Shown here: positions 59,601-64,000 of the stretch, piece after piece
How the letters are laid out: every line of letters starts with the position of its first letter
How positions within the stretch are numbered: position 1 is the stretch's first letter
Assembly: GCA_006384855.1 (NCBI GenBank)
Contig: VCJN01000151.1
Location: 207,966 to 271,965, forward strand
DNA from: Tetraselmis striata
Taxonomy: Eukaryota > Chlorophyta > Chlorodendrophyceae > Chlorodendrales > Chlorodendraceae
DNA: 64,000 bases
Direction: 5' to 3'
The notes under the pieces: generated by a model
Seen by the model: only the letters and a program-made list of their open reading frames with translations
What the model was told of the DNA's origin: nothing
The model's database searches: none
Program-made: the position numbers and the translations under genes

Positions 59601-60503
59601 GCAGGCAGGTACCTGTGGTCCAGCAGGCGCGGGTCGATCTTGGCAGGCGCCTTGTAGCCCAAGCACACCACAAAGATCTCCGCCGATGTGTTCCGCGACG
59701 CGGCGGGCTTGTGTGCCTCCACCTTGTTGAACAGCTGCTTGAAGGCGTACAGCAGCGCGTTGTAGTCCTTGGACCTGCGCGGGGGGTAGTAGCAGCCGGC
59801 GGATTATCAGCCGCAGAGATACGACACAGTAGGATGGGGTTGCGCATGCCCCACGCTGATGTTGGCCGGCTCGTCTGCCCGCTGCAGTGTGGGTGAGTGA
59901 GCGGTTGGGGGGTGGCAACATCCGCACCTGAAGATTTTGGTGACAAAGGAGCCTTTGGGCACCAGGAATTCAGTGGCCAGCTTGAGAGATTCCAGCACGA
60001 GCGTTGTCTGTGTGGCAGCCTCAGAGGACCAGGCGCCGCCGACATTGGGCGCGCCGTCGTGCAGCACCGAGTCGCATTTCTCGCCGTTGAGCATCTTCTT
60101 CAGCGTCGCGCGGCATGTCTGCGTGGTGATGTCGCCCACGAAGGTCTGGCAGCCACGGATGGGGCGGATGGGGTCCAGGTCCACGCCGATGCAGAGGCTG
60201 TTCACCGGCATGTGCTTGGCGGCCACCTGCAGCCAGCCGCCGGGAGCAGCGCAGAGGTCGATGACGCTCTTGCAGTTGTTGAGGAACCCGTAGCGGCGGT
60301 TGAGTTGGATGAGCTTGAAGGAGGCACGAGAGCGGTACCTGGGGCCACAGCAGATGCGACATAAGGGCCGGCGAGAGCCACAAAGCGGTTTACCAGTCGC
60401 GGGGAACGGGCGACGGGGCGGCGGATGCTCGGCCGCACCCTTGCTCCTTCGCCAAATGATAGAACTTGTCCAACCTATGCTTTCCACGCGCTTTCTTCCC
60501 CAT
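56693..60503 (-). CDS. SPB1: SPB1/FtsJ3 pre-60S rRNA 2'-O-ribose methyltransferase
   Basis: Eight exons keep frame at every junction and give 860 residues, close to yeast Spb1 (841): 60439-60503, 59928-60338, 59613-59774, 59269-59392, 58579-59139, 58195-58316, 57374-58019, 56693-57184. The N-terminus [20 protein letters not shown] is the family start. The FtsJ domain has the SAM site [18 protein letters not shown], the catalytic Asp in [13 protein letters not shown], a Lys in [12 protein letters not shown] and a Glu in [14 protein letters not shown], completing the K-D-K-E set with the Lys of [10 protein letters not shown]. The DUF3381 region spans exons 4-5, acidic and Lys-rich stretches exons 6-7, and Spb1_C exon 8 ([37 protein letters not shown]). 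In yeast the enzyme methylates the 25S A-loop guanosine during 60S assembly in the nucleolus. All catalytic residues appear intact. Several introns carry long C runs on the sense strand. Confidence 0.96.
57185..59612 (-). repeat. poly-C tracts in SPB1 introns (G on + strand)
   Basis: G homopolymers on the + strand, hence C on the transcript, lie in the introns: 58133-58146 (14 nt), 58351-58375 (25 nt), 58551-58572 (22 nt) and 59448-59466 (19 nt). The 58351 and 59448 tracts are roughly 35-60 bases upstream of 3' splice sites, and the 58551 tract starts just inside a 5' splice site (GTCCCACC then C run). Confidence 0.88.
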
Positions 60504-61200
60504 CGTGCAGCTACTCGATCAGACTTGGGGTGGCCTGCACGCCAAGCGCGGCACTGCGTTGGTCCCTCGCACTCCCGCAAGTAACCCGTCGACGGAATGT
60601 CGGCGGCGGCGGCGGCGGCGGTGGCACGGCTATGATATGACGCAATGCACGGGCACGGACATGTTCACACCACATTGGACAGTTGTGAGACGGAGATGCA
60701 AAGTATCGTACCTGTAAACGTAAACTGAAGGGGCAGTTGTGGAAGGGAGAGGCGTCGTGGGCCAAAAATCTCGGCGACGTTCCTTCGCAGACGTGCGGGC
60801 TACTGGTTGTTCCCGCGCGGCGGCGGTAGGCTGAGGAGTGGCGGCGGCGAACCCGAGGAGGTGTTGATGCGCTGGGTTAGCGCCATTTATAGCGCAATCC
60901 ATAATCACGACGACTACAGTATAGATGTATCTCAGGGATTATATTATCATAGCGACTAATCCTTACTGCTAGCTCGTAGGTGGCAAACAATTGTATCGAA
61001 TGGCGGGGCCGCCGCCTTGTCTGGCCGTGTTTTGCCACCCTGCTTCTAGCAGCGTTTTCGAAACATATTCTGCACTTCGTCCCTATCTCCATGGGAGGGA
61101 GATTTGGATACACCATTTTTTGGATACACTTGGGCAGTTTTTCACCCATAACTTGGTGCAGACTGACCCAATCATGGAGGTTGTCGGATCATTTTGAGGC
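60504..61200. other. upstream region of SPB1; no gene recognised
   Basis: Carries a GGC trinucleotide repeat near 60601-60625 (CGGCGGCGGCGGCGGCGG), likely in the 5' flank of SPB1. Short open frames at 60980-61210 have no recognised domain. Confidence 0.45.
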
Positions 61201-61237
61201 ATTTCAATAGGGCTTCCAGGCAAGCATATGCACTGAT

Positions 61238-62780
61238 ATGCTACGGGCTGCTCTTCGGTCGCAGTGGGGTCTCCAAGCCGGGTGGGTTAACCCGATTTTT
61301 GAAATCCGTCGCGACGACAGCCGGAGCGACAGGTCCCCCAGCGCGCACCACCTCCACCGAAGCCAGCCTCACGCGACTATGCGACCCCCTAAGCCCGGCA
61401 AGGGCAAGCAAAAGAGCAAGGCAACGGATGAGGATGGTCGTGGGGAGTACAAGAAGTACACGAGCGCCGACATTGTGCATGCCGTGAGCGCTGTTGTGAA
61501 CGGAACGCACTCGTTCCGCGCTGCCGTGCAGTGCTTCCGCGTACCCAACACCAGCCTCCAGCGCAACGTCGCAACCGCTAGGAAGGCTCGTTCGATGACC
61601 TCGTTTTCCAACCTTATTATCTTCAACGAAGAGGAGGAGGCGCAGATGGTTGCTGCTATCATTTGTCGTGGGAAGGCAGCGTTGCCATGGACTGTTTAAA
61701 AGGGCCTGCGACTTGAGGTGTTGGAGGTCGTAAAAGGTGCTCGCTCGCCATCAAGACCGACCGACAACAAATGATCATCCAAGGCTGGATCCGCCGTGGC
61801 AGTGCTGGCAAGGATTGGTTTAAAGCATTCTTGAATCGTCACAGGAACGAACTCTCAGTCCGTTGCTCCGACAAACTGTAACAAATTCTTACGGCAACAA
61901 GCTCTTCATTCCCGCATGCTCGCCCTGTGCCCAAGGAGCGCAACCGCCGCAGTTTCTAAAGGGCCGGCTACCCTAACGGAGACACGGGCCAGTGGGACGT
62001 CCACCCTTAGGCCGTACGCAACAAGGTGTACCAGACAATCAAAGAGCAGAAAGATGGCGGCGCCATTACATCAGTCAACACGATCGCGCAACCCGGGGGC
62101 GCCGCCGAGCGGGAGACTGCGATTGAATCGATTATGGACAACGTCACTGGTATGCCCAGCGATCTTCTTCAGCTCCTATCGCATGTTGTGTGCATCAGCG
62201 CGCTGCCCAATTGAAGAGTGCTGCAGTGAAGTGCACCTATCAAAAGAGCATGCACCACGACGCGAGACCGATCGAGCGCCTTCGCCAGGAGCTGATCGTG
62301 CAGAACTTACCTGAGCACCCGCCCATATGTGCGGTGCTGACGCTTACGCCAGACAAGGATAAGTGTTCCAAGCGTTACAAGATGCCTGGGCGCCGTCGCA
62401 TCATGGGCGAGGATGCCCAAATGCTTTGCGGCGAAAGAGCCATGCGCGCTTTGTACACGAAATGGCTAAAGAAGACTGCTGGGCATGCCTTGAGGAGGTG
62501 GAGGGCTATGTCCAAGAAGACGGCACGTCACAAGTTGGCGCAAGAGCGGGCACGAGACAAGGAGCACCACGCCAGGTGCAGGGCTCAAAAGGCCGCCACT
62601 CGTGCGCATGACTGAAGGCACATGCGCAGAAGGCACGCGCTGAGATGGAGAAGCGACGGGCGGCAGCTGCTACAAAAGCTGAGAGGAAGCGTGCAGTGGC
62701 AGCCGCCAGGCGCGTTGCAGTTGCTGCGAAAAGGAGGCGCGCGCAACCGATGCAATCACCGAGCACCTAGAAGTCCTCGA
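61238..62780 (+). pseudogene. pogo-like (Tc1/mariner superfamily) transposase relic
   Basis: From 61379 the frame reads YKKYTSADIVHAVSAVVNG then FRAAVQCFRVPNTSLQRNV, a psq-type helix-turn-helix, followed by FNEEEEAQMVAAIICRGKAA and a stop at 61697. A piece in another frame near 61778-61880 reads GKDWFKAFLNRHRNELSV, the CENP-B-like DNA-binding block of pogo/Tigger proteins. The DDE catalytic domain is not recognisable; what follows (62026-62214, 62190-62615, 62622-62766) is mostly basic, Lys/Arg/Ala-rich sequence in changing frames. Several stops and frame changes mean it cannot be one protein today. Terminal repeats were not found. Confidence 0.65.
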
Positions 62781-62962
62781 TGGACTTCAAGCATCCATGG
62801 CGTTGGCAACTGAAATGAACATACCCAAAACACCACTGAGGTACGGTAAGGAGCGCCATATGTACTTCAGCCTCAAGCTTTTGGAATTTTTTATGGATTA
62901 TTGCATGCATGGAGAGTGACAATGAAGGTAGTGAGAAATAACATGGTTTTCATCTTTGCCCG

Positions 62963-63289
62963 GTGGAACTCGAGCATGCAAGACAACACCGCATAAGCCA
63001 GGTCAGCGCAGACGCTGCAGCCGCAAAGAAAGCCTTGCAAAAGCTGCAGGCAGCAACAGCCATGGCGTCAAAGTGGCTCGTTCAGGTGGAAACCCCGCCT
63101 ACCTCCCCGTCAGCAATCAGCCCCGACAGCTTCGGACCGAGAACATGCCCCTACTACTCCCCGTCGCCGATACAAGAAGGTGACCTGTCCCCATATCAGG
63201 GCAGCGACAGGGGGCGCTGGGGAGACGACGAAGAAACACCCTCATCGCAAGATGCAACCCCGATGCCTGCCCGCCAGCTCGTCATGTAA
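62963..63289 (+). CDS. unassigned open frame, possibly the 3' part of the pogo-like element
   Basis: A 109-codon frame with a short coiled-coil-like start (SADAAAAKKALQKLQAATA) and a Ser/Pro/Asp-rich tail (PIQEGDLSPYQGSDRGRWG). It begins at a GTG in the frame, without a clear ATG before residue 33, so it is more likely a terminal exon or relic than a whole gene. No domain is recognised. Confidence 0.3.
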   Translation: MELEHARQHRISQVSADAAAAKKALQKLQAATAMASKWLVQVETPPTSPSAISPDSFGPRTCPYYSPSPIQEGDLSPYQGSDRGRWGDDEETPSSQDATPMPARQLVM

Positions 63290-64000
63290 CGGTACTGGAC
63301 CGGCACCGAGGACCAAACCGACTGGTCAAGCCCGTACGAGGCCAGCCCCCAGCACCCCTCAGCTGAAACAGAAGACTCTTTTTGGGACTCCGACGAATTT
63401 TAGTGGACCCGAACTGGGGTACTGAGTGGTGCCGTGTTTAGAGTACATGTGGTCACGGCTGCCCACCTGAACTGACGCCACCGTCGCTCCCGCCCCCGCA
63501 GCGCGAGTACACCCCGACGCGGGTCAAAGCCCTAGGCTTAGCACCTGTGCTCTAGACGTATGTAACGAATGGTTCCTTATTTACGTGGCTGAGGTGCTGG
63601 GCGGTGGAATAGAGAGGGGGGGTATGATGGCACACGCTGTGGTGGGCCGACGCGGGTTGTTAGGGTTGCGACTAGCGACTACCCTAATACCACCATAAAC
63701 CATTGACGCCGAGATTATGGCCAAGTATTCAGCACGCGCATGTACTGCCGTACTGATATTTCAGCACGCGTATTATTTACTGGTACTTCCACAACCAGAC
63801 GCCAGTAATATTCCTTGTAACATACAGTACGCGCTACAACTCCTTAATCATCATGATACTAGCTGCCTGTCCGCGGTGCCGAGTCGGACCGCAATAGGAT
63901 AAATATCGAATGCCACCAGCAACTTGTAAGAGATTACATTCAGCAACCAACTCAATTCGCCAAACGCTATGAGTAAGAGCCATGTTTCACTTAGTACTAG
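63290..64000. other. no gene recognised
   Basis: Right edge of the window. Contains GTTAGGGTTGCG near 63658 and CCCTAATACCACC near 63684, loosely telomere-like but not a repeat array. No open frame with a recognised domain. Confidence 0.4.

Noticed and set aside
63640-63700. Second telomere tract (GTTAGGG, CCCTAA)
   Set aside because: Only isolated single units in opposite orientations, no tandem run.

Overview
The window looks like nuclear DNA of a green plant-lineage organism, most likely a green alga. The evidence is a plant-type telomere repeat (TTTAGGG), GT-AG introns in GC-rich genes, a plant-like GON4L gene, a WAT1/EamA-type transporter, and retroelements with the YR (DIRS-order) and chromovirus designs common in algae. 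No species call is possible from sequence alone. About two thirds of the window is mobile-element debris and tandem repeats.

Host genes. Three are recognisable: a GON4-like chromatin protein gene (minus strand, about 22.4-27.05 kb, lower GC, at least 14 exons), a two-exon EamA/drug-metabolite transporter (plus strand, 54.56-55.96 kb), and an eight-exon SPB1/FtsJ3 rRNA 2'-O-methyltransferase gene (minus strand, 56.69-60.50 kb). The last two converge. A lone first exon sits on the minus strand at 1.95-2.0 kb.

Layout, left to right. A 24-bp minisatellite (0.7-1.6 kb) is followed by a DUF7869-type element gene (2.6-6.4 kb) with a second 24-bp array inside an intron. A 62-bp minisatellite (6.8-8.3 kb) then ends at the splice acceptor of a MULE transposase remnant (8.4-9.8 kb). 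Next come LINE-tail repeats (10.3-10.5 kb), a 118-bp repeat (10.5-10.8 kb), and a group IC1 self-splicing intron, partly duplicated in tandem (11.35-12.39 kb). A 5'-truncated LINE copy abuts it (12.4-14.9 kb), then a hAT remnant (14.9-15.8 kb). A broken DIRS-order element with a Dam-like domain spans 17.9-22.0 kb. After GON4L comes a second DIRS-order element with split direct repeats (27.3-31.6 kb), lying just upstream of GON4L in the same orientation. An old Ty3/gypsy relic fills 32.6-38.1 kb, a 374-bp tandem repeat carrying a MITE-like insertion 39.0-40.7 kb, and a younger Ty3/gypsy chromovirus with both LTRs 41.6-48.2 kb. A near-intact LINE (50.6-54.3 kb) starts directly after a short telomere-repeat tract. 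The right end carries a pogo-like transposase relic (61.2-62.8 kb).

The most unusual items are the group I intron outside any rDNA context, the minisatellites confined to introns of element genes, the strand-biased poly-C tracts (sense strand) in SPB1 introns, the Dam-like methyltransferase domains in two unrelated retroelement classes, and telomere repeats abutting a LINE.
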